The notes beneath the pieces were generated by a model. It was not told the DNA's origin. It did no database searches and worked only from the letters and a program-made list of their open reading frames with translations. Shown in pieces: positions 1-10,069 of a DNA stretch of 64,000 nt. Positions within the stretch are counted from its first letter, which is position 1; the number at the start of each line of letters is the position of its first letter. Source of the DNA: Cyathus striatus. Lineage: Eukaryota; Basidiomycota; Agaricomycetes; Agaricales; Nidulariaceae. The stretch is from contig JAOVFP010000019.1 in the NCBI GenBank assembly GCA_025738555.1, forward strand, positions 2,170,001-2,234,000, read 5' to 3'. The translations under genes were made by a program, and so were the position numbers.

Positions 1-70
1 AAAGTCAGGACCCAAGTTTATGTCGTACTAGCTTTTACTGACCACCAAAGATCCACTACGTAAGGTGGTG

Positions 71-346
71 TTAGACATAATCATTGAAGTTAATGAAAAA
101 TGAACATACAAATACCACCGGAAGCTTCTTATTATTATTAATCGAGGCAGGCGTTATAATGTTGATGAAGAGACCTAATATAACGATAAGTTTCATAACC
201 TGATTTAGAGAACATGAAACGGTCTCACAGTCTTCAGATGTAGGTATGTTCGGAAAACTGAAGAGAGCCGTAATATTCGAAGGTACACCAAACGTTGATG
301 GTATAGAGATATTGGCAGCTTGTTGTGGGGCTAGTAGCAGGTGCAC
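71..346 (-). pseudogene. carboxylesterase (type B) internal fragment
   Basis: The minus strand encodes a short stretch of a type-B carboxylesterase/lipase. It contains QQAANISIPSTFGVPSN and then TSEDCETVS, which matches the family motif SEDCL(T/Y) that carries the conserved disulphide cysteine. The fragment lacks the signal peptide, the nucleophile elbow (GxSxG) and the rest of the hydrolase fold, so it cannot be a working enzyme. The reading continues only weakly beyond the TSEDC motif. The same segment occurs as a diverged copy at 33600-33715, joined there to the N-terminal part of the gene. This copy is therefore a displaced scrap of the same family. The 515 bp inverted-repeat element at 386-900 lies just upstream of it in coding direction. 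Confidence 0.6.
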
Positions 347-385
347 ATCAGGACAACCGAGCGCCTGGTGCGGTACTCTGGGAAT

Positions 386-900
386 CTCAGTAAAAACGGT
401 AAGTCAGTGACATGTAGCCGAAATACACTAGTTTAGTCATCTGAGGGTCGAAGTTTGGTTGAAATTGAGCAAGTGGTGACTAAAGTGCCAAAAATTTGAT
501 CTTAGTCCGACTAATGAATGCAAAATCAATGACTGCGGTTAATTAACATTAATCTCTGAGTGTTCTCGAAATAGACAGCAACTTTTGGAACTGAAAACGG
601 AATTCTAAACTCATTTGTTGTGTAATCTTGGTATAATTCGGGACACCTATTGGGCAGTGGTATGACATTCAGAATCCAAAATTACAGAATAATTGGGTAA
701 GTATGCAAAGAGATATTCATGATATAAAGATGAAAGCATAGAATTATTTTAAAATTAACTGCAGTCATTCAATAGTCGGACTAACATCAAATTTTTGGCA
801 CTTTAGTCACCACTTGCTCAATTTCAACCAAACTTCGACCCTCAGATGACTAAACTAGTGTATTTCGGCTACATGTCACTGACTTACCGTTTTTACTGAG
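386..900. mobile_element. non-autonomous inverted-repeat DNA element (515 bp)
   Basis: The terminal arms 386-500 and 786-900 are perfect inverted complements over 115 bp, starting CTCAGTAAAAACGG. They continue with a few differences to about 545 and 750. The heptamer TGGGAAT lies immediately outside both ends (379-385 and 901-907), which looks like a target-site duplication. No transposase is encoded in the roughly 200 bp core. This is a MITE or small foldback element. The 7 bp duplication is unusual and I cannot assign a superfamily. The near-perfect arms suggest recent activity or gene conversion. Confidence 0.85.
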
Positions 901-1175
901 TGGGAATGGTTATACATGCCTTGTGCAGTATTGCGCATTAGTATGGAAAGTCTAATGACCATGCTCAAACACATCAAACATCATTGAGCTCTGGTGTCTG
1001 GCACCACAGCCTCTCAGTTAGATGTTATAATCTCGATTTCAGAATTTCACTTAAGGCTCCAACTATATAGTATATGTATACTCTGACAGGCATAAATATA
1101 CATATATGGTTTCTACACACTATTTAACTGTATATAACTAGTATATAGACAGATAGATCATGTGCATCTAAAATG

Positions 1176-4100
1176 TCACATGTTACTGACATCACTGTGC
1201 TTCTTTTGCTTCATTGTTGGTGGATTTACATCAAGAAGTCCATTGCGAATCCATACTTTTGCTAGAAGAGCTTTGCGTATAGTTTCTGCTTTGAGTGAAC
1301 TTTGAAGATCTGAACAAAAGTGGCGAGACTTTGAAAATACCCATTCAACAGAAACACTGGTAGTAGGTATAGCAAGGAAGTCGCATGCCATTCTGGAAAG
1401 TGTAGGAAAGGAATGACAGTGTTTCTATAGAATTCATTAGTTTGACAACTCAGCTATTTTTTAGCTATATCACAATATTAATAACACACCTTCCACCATG
1501 CAAGGGGGTCATTTAAGTCACATGTTCCTCCTTTGAAGTGGAGATAACGTTCTACTTCATCCTTCCAACTTTCCTTTATCATGGGCCTACAGATTTTGAT
1601 GTTGCTCTAGATTTGATGTTGCCAAAAGTGACATTGCCTGGCGTTGCATGTGACGTTGCATGACATTGCTTATTTATTTTTGATGTTGCTACATATATTA
1701 GTGCTGAGGTCCTGTGTTCAAGTCCCAGCTGTGTAGTTAGTAATAAATACAGTAAATAAGTAGGATTGCATAAGATGGATGTTCTTTCATTTTAATAATA
1801 TATATTAGCACTGGATGGGGGGGTGGGGAGAGGGTATAACAAATAATACTTACATTCCCACAGTGAAATACATATATTTTGTCACTTGTGTACAACATTT
1901 CTAATACTATTTAGATTTTAGCTGGCTGGTAGTTTTGTAAATTTATGATATATACTAATAACAAATAGAGATTGGTAGAGATACATGCACTCTACTCATT
2001 TTTATACATGTTACAGAAATCTGAAAATAAGGATTTTGATGTTGCCTGTGATGCTGCCTGACATTGTCTGGCATTGCCAATCTGAGACTTGATGTTGTTG
2101 TGATGTTGCTTGATGTTGCTGGTGTTGCCAGATGTTGCCTGACATTGCTGATATTGCTGTTACATTGCCAGATGGCATTGCCATGATGTTGCCAGACATT
2201 GCCTGTGACATTGCTTGACATTGCCTTTGATGTTGCTGGAGGGCAAACATTATTTTCATTACATTATCAGCTGATGCATGCATCGACGCGCTGTTTGTGT
2301 GTTCTCTCACTTTCTCCCTCCAACACGGACACACTTGTACATTACCTCAACACTGCAATTACACAAGAGTAACTCAAGATTGTTGGTATTTCACACTACC
2401 AAGACCTGCTGAATATAATAATTTGCTTTACCAAAGGCCATGTCACCACCCCAAGTCCCTCACCTGAAGTTTTTATCTTACAAACTTTCTTTCAATCCAT
2501 TGGTATGCTTTGTGTTTCAAACTTTCCCTTTTTCTTTCAATAATCTACAATGTCAACACTATTAATTTCCGCTTTATTCAACTATTCCTCATTAGGTACT
2601 CTCTTTATTTAAATTTTATTTAAAATCCATGTATCTACTTCCCTGAATTCAGTGAAAATATTCTCCCCCTTTCTCAACACCTTAGAACAGCCAGGTCGAA
2701 CAGATGTTCAATGGACTCACTTATGATTTTTTTGTTTAGGCATCAATACATTCTTGGGCCTTACACTGCACTGGCATTGCATGACATTGCCACATGAGAT
2801 TTGATATTGCCTCACTGGCAACGTCAAAATCTAGTAGCCCCTTTATCATTACTGACCTCTCTGGTACAAAGTCATCCACATTGCACACATTTGCTAACCA
2901 GTTATTCTCTGTAGTGCTTGCTGTTTTTGTATTGCTCTGTAACTGTTCTTGATCTTTTAATGGTGAGTTCTTGTAGTAGGTTTGTGCAACATGAGTAAAT
3001 AAAAAAGTGGCCTTTATGACAGCTTCATTCTGTTCTTGTTGAAACCCTATCCCCTGTCCAACATTGCGAACCATTGTTTCGAACCAATTTGCTCGCAAAT
3101 TCGGATGAAGAACTCAAAGAGATATTATGGGTAAGTAATCATTATCATGAAGATATAATATTGTTGCTTACTTGTTCTTATTATATAGTATCGATTTCCG
3201 ATGGCGACAGATTTATACTTCTGCAACTTTTCATTTGCACTTGATGCAGCAGTTTGTACTTTGAAGGAAAGCTTATTATCGTCCATGGCCTTCAAGAGAT
3301 GTCGCTCCAACACTTCGTAAAGAGGAAGTACAAAAGGAATGGTAGGATGTGACAATGTTGATATTTGCTCAGTCACTTTGGTGAAAGGCTGTCAATGTAA
3401 ATGTATATTTGAACAGGGTTTATAATTTTAAAGCAACTGGTACATACCTTGAGAAGATCTGCAATTCTTTCCAAGTATTTCCAGGAATCAGGTGTCAAGA
3501 CCTGTCCACATAGCACTGGTATGTCAAGTGTCCATTTATCAATAGCCTTAAATGACAATTGTCACTAAATTTTGGCTAGAGTATTTATTTATGCAACTCA
3601 CCTCTTTTAGTAGCAATCTCCTCCGGATCATTGCATGTATATAGTTCCAACGTGTATGTACATTGTGTACTACCATTAACCTTTGCTTTCTCAAATCATC
3701 TGGATATAGTGACTTCGAAATTTTGAAGAATAGCAATCAATGTTGTGGAGAAGAGAAAATTTTCGTTGTAATAAGATGTAGCTTCTCATAATTCTGTAAG
3801 TAAAATTCGATGCAAGTCGAATCCAGTACTCACATGTTTCACAGGACTCAACCTGATGGATTCATTCTCATCTTCAGCTATATTTAGCTCTTCATCGTCT
3901 TCAATAGAACTCTCTTCAAATGTTTCGTCGTCAAGTAGTTTCTGCTCTGGATCATTGTAAATATCATAATATCATAATGAATGGGTTGATCTTTAGAGGA
4001 TGTATAATTATCTTCTTTGTCAGGGTCATCTGCCTCTCCAAGGCCATTCAAAAATGACTGTACAACAAGGTTAACAACATGTGCAATGTATTGAATGTGA

Positions 4101-4282
4101 CAATCAGGTGTGTATGAAACTCCATAGCATGCTAGCAACTTGCGTGCTACATCTCTAACAAGGACATCATTTACAGATGCGTTATCAGTTGTTAGGCTAA
4201 TAAAGTATAGGAAAGCGAAATTAGTTTTACAAGTGCTGCTGAAAAGAGCTAGAGACTTATCTTGTCTAAACCACCTCGACAC
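1176..4282 (-). pseudogene. hAT transposase (RNase-H fold and C-terminal dimerisation domain)
   Basis: Read on the minus strand the pieces occur in the usual hAT order. First is LTTDNASVNDVLVRDV (about 4150-4200), where DNAS carries a catalytic Asp of the RNase-H fold. Next is CHIQYIAHVVNLVVQSFL, then the VHNVHTRWNYIHAMIRRRL segment (about 3620-3680), and KSVAIGN. Last is the C-terminal dimerisation region with ERYLHFKGG, DPLAWWK and FPTLSRMACDFLAIPTTSVS (about 1345-1560). Short introns separate the pieces. An N-terminal BED zinc finger is not visible upstream of 4282. A 1258 bp element interrupts the gene between VMIK and ESWKDEVERYL. The missing N-terminus and the insertion make it non-functional. 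Confidence 0.85.
1583..2840. mobile_element. MULE-like MITE inserted in the hAT transposase
   Basis: The ends are inverted (GGGCCTACAGATTTTGATG on the left; the complement of GGGCTACTAGATTTTGACG on the right). They are flanked by a perfect 9 bp direct repeat CTTTATCAT (1574-1582 and 2841-2849). Nine-base target duplications are typical of Mutator-like elements. Removing the element and one copy of the duplication leaves the hAT transposase reading in one frame across the junction. The interior has no transposase. It consists largely of degenerate copies of TTTGATGTTGCC and GACATTGCC, which resemble the terminus itself. The ORF-like readings inside come from this repetition. Confidence 0.85.
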
Positions 4283-5920
4283 CTAGCACTCTCAAGCAAA
4301 CTCAGTATGTAATTCAGTGTCAAAACACCTCATAACTAATTCTGATTCTCATCTGTATACCACCCTATCTGTGGGGGGGAAGAATGCCTGGCAGTTCCTG
4401 CCTTATTTCTTCCCTCTTCCCCTACTATATACATTTTCTACCCTACTGACCTACAAATTGCATAGTAATAAAATCTTATCTGTTCTCCGGTATTTCCCCA
4501 GTTCATTTGTAAGGTAATGCATTGTCAACGCCCAGATGGCAGTCAGCCAATTGTGCGCATGACCCAACGCACTCCCATTCTGCAATGTGCACTCGTTTGA
4601 GTGTTCTATCAGTTACCTTCCTAATCAGGTAATCAGCTGATGTGGCAGCACCAGCTGCTCATATCAATTTCATTTACTTCAGCCTAATGGGTCGGTTTAC
4701 CGCTTCTGCGTGAACTCCTGACCATTGGGGTACTCGTTCTCATTCCGTTCTTTCTTCCTTTCCCCACTTCCCACACTCTCCCTCTCTGTCTTGCTGTCTC
4801 ATTGTTCCATTGTCTCATCGTCATTGTCGCTACTCAAGCTCATGGGTCTCATGTTTTGTGTCTCAGAGTCTGTACAGCTTATGGTCTCGGTAAGTCGGTT
4901 TTGTCTTTAGCTGTACTGTGTATCTCATACTGACTTTGTCATAGTCATATTGTCTGTTCTGGGTTTCTGTTACTTGTGCTTAGAATGTAACATTGTTTTA
5001 AAAGGTAAAGTGTTTTTTATGTATTGTATTGGTTTAAGAGCTTTAAAACCAGTACTGAGGCAACAGTTTATATGTTTTTAATAGGTTGTTTTATATCCCT
5101 TGTTTAATTATGGGAGGCAGCGCAGGAACTCAGCCCCTCCCCGCTGTTTCCTTGCTCAACGCACTCAGTACTGGCATCTCAAAACCGAGATATAATGAAT
5201 TTTTTTTAAAATAGGGTACATTGTTATTCATTTACATGTGTATCAGTGCTCTTCCTCTGTTCGTTCCCTCTTGTGTTAAATTCTCTCTCACTGTCGTTAA
5301 TCTCAATATGCACTCTCACTTGTCCAACTGTCTCATACTTCTCTTATGTGTTCACCTTTTCTGCATTCACCTATGGCAAATCCAGTGTGCACTCTCCCTC
5401 TGCCTGTTCCCTCAGCATACCCTCACCTCTTTTATTTTTGGTGTTAATTCCTCTCTTGCTGTGCTCTCATTTTGTCTGTTCCCTCGGTGTGTTCTCACTT
5501 GTGTTCTCCTTTGTGTACTCACATTTATTTTGCATTAATTCCTCCTGTGGTCAATGGACTATGGCAAATCCTTAGATAGTGGTAATGTTCTTCTTGCACC
5601 TGAGTAGATGGTTCTGAGGCAAGTAGACTCTTTCTATATTTTGTTGCATGTCTCCATCCATCCTGTCCTTTTACTTATGCTGGTCATTAATAAATTAAGG
5701 GGAGATAGTGATATGCATACTCATAGTATTGTTTTTGATACCTGTATTAGTGTTACCTTTATTTATGAGTATATACTATTGCCTGCTACTTCCTGTTTCT
5801 CTTGTCTGTCTCATATATCTTCCTATATTTTCTTGGTTTTTGCATAAAAATTGCATTTAATCTCTCCAACCTGTCATCCTCTTTGAGCTGCTCTACTTCA
5901 TGTGATTGTAGAAACATTGT
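4283..5920. other. no recognisable gene; interior of the hAT element
   Basis: Only short open frames occur, rich in Ser, Leu, Phe and Cys, as expected from pyrimidine-rich DNA (4700-5570). I see no conserved motif, no terminal repeats and no RNA gene. It may hold the decayed 5' half of the hAT transposase or a further undetected insertion. Confidence 0.4.
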
Positions 5921-5924
5921 GTCT

Positions 5925-6342
5925 TCAAAATCCTGTAATAATCTTATCTAGTCTCTGATCCACCTTTATAGCAGCAATATCATGTGGGATTGAAGATTTA
6001 ACTGCAAAACGAATGTAGTTGATAACCATGTCCATTCCAAACTGACCACACTGAATATTCCACAACTTGGCACAAGTTGTACAGATGTCTTCACCAAAAA
6101 GTATGACCATGCATCAGTTAAAAACACCCCAGTGGTCACCAGTAGGAGAGGAAGGAACAGGAATTCCTTTAAATATACAATCAATTGTACCATTCTCCTT
6201 CACCAGCAGTATGGAATCTGGAAGCAGAGGAATAAGGTTTGAAAGCCTTTCGACTTGGGCAAAGATTGGGTGTAAGGCAGCAGATGCCATAGATCTAGTT
6301 AAGCTGCTAGGCAATCAAGACCAAAGATCTTTGCTCTTTTAG
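5925..6342 (-). pseudogene. unrecognised coding relic inside the hAT element
   Basis: The minus strand gives two consecutive frames that read like real protein: one with LLPDSILLVKENGTIDCIFK and then CMVILFGEDICTTCAKLWN...GQFGMDMVINYIRF. A stop lies between them (GVFN, stop, CMV). The composition is unbiased and contains paired cysteines (CTTC), but I cannot place it in a family. It lies where the N-terminal half of the hAT transposase or an accessory ORF would be expected. No start or end is assigned. Confidence 0.3.
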
Positions 6343-7438
6343 AGGTTTGCAGGTATTGTAGAACCTCTGTGTATCTGTATACTGTTGCATGGTGCATCTC
6401 TTGGCATTGTGAAGCATGACTGGAATGAGAACTACATTTATAAGTGGTTAGCCAGCTCAAAAACTTGAAAAGCACTAAGATTTAAGCAAGTATACATAAT
6501 TAATGTCTTGATATCAATATCTTTGATTGTCATATCCGTGACAATCCCTGTACCATTGGAATCAACTCCGGGTTTACTCTGCTTTTAGTACGTTTCCTCC
6601 AGACTATGTATACTTGTTATATATCGAACTCTCCTTACTAATGTTTACTTGTTCCTTCCCTTTAATATTACTACCTTGTTCTCCGGCCACGGCCATTTCT
6701 CCTATGACTATAATCTAGAGGCGTACTACTAGTTTACCATGTTCTACATTTCATGGAGTTTACTTATCCCTAGGATGCCACATACCCATGGGCATTACTC
6801 CATATGCATTCAGACAAAGTAGTTTACTATATAAACTACTCCTGTAATGTAATTAGACTTCAGTTTCAAATCAACTACATTTACACCTTTCTCCCACTTG
6901 GGCCTTGAGCCAACTCCGCTATCTTGCTACTTACTCCGCTTCGTTCTAAATACGGAACTGGAAGTCCAAGGGGCACAACACACAAGTTGAAGCCAACATT
7001 CCACTACTCCCGTACTTATTCACTATCTCCATGCACCTTACTAACGTTGTACAAGTTACTCCGCTTCTTAGACTATCTCCTCCGAGGTTCTTGTCCCTAG
7101 TGGAATAGAACAGGACGTGACATTGATACCGAGAACTGTATATTGACATTGGTACAGCGAAGCAGAGGTGCAAGTGGCTATATGATGGGTGATCAGTGCA
7201 TTGCATCTACCATGTCACCTAACTCCTAGACCCTGAATTTTGTGTGGTCCAAAGCTGTGTGCAACCAAAGAGCCGAAGCTGAGCACTTCACAAGACTTCC
7301 CACAAAGATATCTACAACTATATACAACTGTGTGTATACTGTATATTTACTGTATACATGGATACTCAGAATATATACATAAACATATAGAACTGTAACC
7401 ATATATATACAGTCTGTATACTATAGGGTTGGAGCCTT
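6343..7438. other. non-coding right part of the hAT element
   Basis: No protein motif was found. The stretch holds several copies of ACTCCGCT (about 6915-7070) and a TATA-like tract at 6828 (CTATATAAACT), which raises the possibility of a solo LTR. I could not find matching TG...CA ends with a duplication. The last 120 bp are the AT-rich subterminal region of the hAT element. Confidence 0.3.
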
Positions 7439-7445
7439 AATTTCA

Positions 7446-7660
7446 CTTAAGCAAGATTGAGCACTTACTAATTGAAGCATGGTCATCCGGTGGCTACAAT
7501 GTGTGCTGAAGTAATGATTTAGTTTGTTAAGATAGAATAATATACCTCTATGAGCTCCAATATAAGTATGCAATGTGGACTAGATGAGCCGTCAGCAGAC
7601 AATATAAGCAATACTATGTAGTGCTCATATTAAGTGAACCCACACACCTGATCCAACTAC
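7446..7660. repeat. diverged MITE copy (family also at 57233-57535 and 59025-59108)
   Basis: The segment starts TTACTAATTGAAGCATGGTC and includes ATGAGCTCCA, GACTAGATGA and GTGCTCATATTAAGTGAACC. It aligns by eye with 57233-57535, where the same words occur in the same order. No coding potential. It abuts the right flank of the hAT element. Confidence 0.55.
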
Positions 7661-7949
7661 AAATTCACTTCAGTAAGCCACCTTTGACTACATACACGAT
7701 TGATGACCAGGTAATTATTTTATACATACTATGTCTATCTTGCTTTCCCACCCCATAATCCTAATATGTACAGAATTTACAAATATTGTTATTTAACACA
7801 TTGATATATCCTACCACCCTATATTTCTTTTATAATGACCATTTCGACAACTTTATGAGGCTTCGGAAATATCCCATTATAATTACCATGCTTCTCTAAG
7901 CATTGCGCACACCATTGTTGCTTGACTCTTATATTCCATAAATCACATG

Positions 7950-8655
7950 GCAGGCTTTTCGCTGTCCAGTTTCAGCTGTCCTTTGGCCTGTCGTTTGATC
8001 TGTCCTGTTTGGCATCATGCATGTGTATGTCACACATATCAAACCAAGTTCTGATGGCTTTGTAATCGATGGGTAAGAGAGATTGCACCAAGCTGGTGCA
8101 TAAAAAAAAAAGCTGTGATTGTAAGACCATTTAATATTTGACTTGAAAAACAAAGTATGTACTCACACTCAATGTCTGTATAGTTACCAATGATTGTATA
8201 TAGTATTTAATCTACTTGAGTAATCTTGAGGAATTTTCATCAAATCCTTGATCTATGGCGGTCAAAGTGCACATTTATTGTGCTGCACAACTTTTTTGAG
8301 GGTGCTGCAACTTTTTTGGGGGGTTATTCAGTGCAACTTTTTACATGAGGCCGTAACTTTTTTTTCAGCACAACTTTTTTCTAGCAGCACAACTTTTTTT
8401 CTGGCAGTGCAACTTTTTTTTTTCTCTGCGCAACTTTTTCTTTTTTCACGCAACTTTTCTCTATGATTATTTTTAAGTTAATAATGTGACTTAAATTGAA
8501 TTCAAGTTTGACTATTAAAATATATTCCGTAGTATACCATGACCCAACATTACATGAAGCTAAAAATATACAAGGCCCTATCACTTGTCACACATTTTCC
8601 CAGCTGCCTGCACTATGCCATAACTCATATTATTAAGTAATGAAACTATAAGTCA
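7950..8655. repeat. dispersed repeat, copy A (inverted copy at 30167-30930)
   Basis: The ends match 30167-30930 in inverse orientation. AGGCTTTTCGCTGTCCAG pairs with the region near 30910, and CATTACATGAAGCTAAAAAT with the region near 30265. Between them lies an array of about eight units of (G/C)CAAC followed by a T-tract (8285-8460). The middle part (8000-8250) is poorly conserved between copies. No transposase is visible, so this is probably a non-autonomous element of unknown class. Confidence 0.65.
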
Positions 8656-9975
8656 AGTGCAAGATGGTGTATAACAATAAATGAAGGAGGTTCTTGAAGA
8701 ACCTATTGAATGGATAGTAGGATAGAGATACAGTGGAGTGGGATGGCATCTAATACTGCCCACCCAAGAATCTGGCAAAATCCAAATCAAGTTCGGCAAT
8801 AGGAATATGCTGCAAGGCAAACTGGGATGCATCAAAATTAGCATGGGACATGAGCTGGCTCTCACCCATGCCTTGGTGGTGGTGGTAGATAGGGAACTGT
8901 GAGTAATCAATGAGGGGTTTTTCCATGGTGGAAAAGGAGTCAGTGAAGGGAGTGAATGTGTTGTATGTGGGTGATGGGAGTGGTGATTCTTTGTCAAGAG
9001 GGTGAGAGTTGAAAGGGCTGAATGTGTCATAGGTTGGGGAGGGGGAGTTGGTCCAGGTATTAGGGAACATAGTGTCAATTGAAAGAGTGTATGAATCTAC
9101 AATGGACTGGCATTGATCGAAGGGACTTGTACCAGCAGGCAGGGAGAGTGGATCACAGGTGTCGAAGTGTAGCCCCATGATAGGTGAGGATGTGATGCTC
9201 ACATGCTGATGGACATTGTTTGCTGACTCCAGTGAAGGAAGGACAACTGGTATCACGATATACGAGTTGACAACTATCAGGAAAGTTCTGAATGGCCACC
9301 TATCGAGTGCATAGTGTGTGTCATAGGTGGCAGGTGTTTTGTGCACTGTTTTTGAAGAAGTGAGTGATGACTGGATAGCTTTCCACAGGGTTTAGAAACG
9401 CAGATTAAAATTCTAAATGTCCTAAGCGAGATCAGCCAAAATGCCGTTGTCCAAATTGGTTCGTGTTGACAGCTGATCTTGAAGCTCACCCCATCCTAGG
9501 TGGCGCATCTGGAAGAGGCCCCCCCCCCCCCTCTTCTAGTTCCAAACACCCGCTCTAAACATGTTTTCAAGATCCAACAATAATCAATTCAGGGTGTGGC
9601 TGTTATCGCATTCCGTCAGCTTGTTGTCTTCCACGACGACTGCTTCCCCCCCAATGTACTCCACTGAACATCTTTGGCGCACTTATGCACTGTCACCCTT
9701 AAACCCATCTTGTCCACGTCTACTGCTCCTTCTCCTGCAAGAGAGCTATGCTTTCAAGCTCAAAGTTTCATGCTTGCCACACAGACATCTATGCTGTGCA
9801 ATAATTCTCTTCCAGTTTGGCGCAATGACACCTGTTGAGTGGATTTTTTCATTGCTAGGGTCCTACTGACTCTTTTTTTCCTCGTTGCAGCTTGAAATCT
9901 ACCACAACATGCAGGAGTAGGTAAATTTTTTGGGGTGGTGGCGACAACCTAGCATGCTGAGGCAGTCTGAAGAGG

Positions 9976-9983
9976 TATAAAAA
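9976..9983 (+). promoter_or_regulatory. TATA box of the DUF6818 gene
   Basis: TATAAAAA lies about 95 bp before the proposed start codon at 10070, in the otherwise non-coding left part of the Harbinger element. Spacing and sequence fit a core promoter; this is inference. Confidence 0.45.
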
Positions 9984-10069
9984 CCTAGAAACTTCGTGAG
10001 TAGGCAGCCATTCTCATCATATTCAATCTTTCTTCACATTCTTCTAACTACTGTCCATTCTTTTTTTCT

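Larger units (their letters stand above)
1053..7438 (-). mobile_element. hAT-like DNA transposon with nested insertions
   Basis: The ends carry the inverted terminal sequence AAGGCTCCAAC (1053-1063, and its complement ending at 7438), followed on both sides by related AT-rich subterminal sequence containing ATATATGGTT and GTATAC motifs. The 10 bp AATTTCACTT flanks both ends (1043-1052 and 7439-7448). hAT elements make 8 bp duplications, so two of these bases may belong to the termini. Inside lie decayed hAT transposase exons (1176-4282, minus), a nested MITE (1583-2840) and about 3 kb with no recognisable transposase. Boundaries are well supported; assignment to hAT rests on the transposase. 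Confidence 0.7.

Noticed and set aside
1706..1740. TGTGTTCAAGTCCCA, like a tRNA T-arm
   Set aside because: No matching D-arm, anticodon arm or acceptor stem around it; single box B match inside a MITE.
9561..9869. Plus-strand ORF upstream of the DUF6818 gene
   Set aside because: No family motif, and it lies before the TATA box of the DUF6818 gene; more likely the non-coding end of the Harbinger element.
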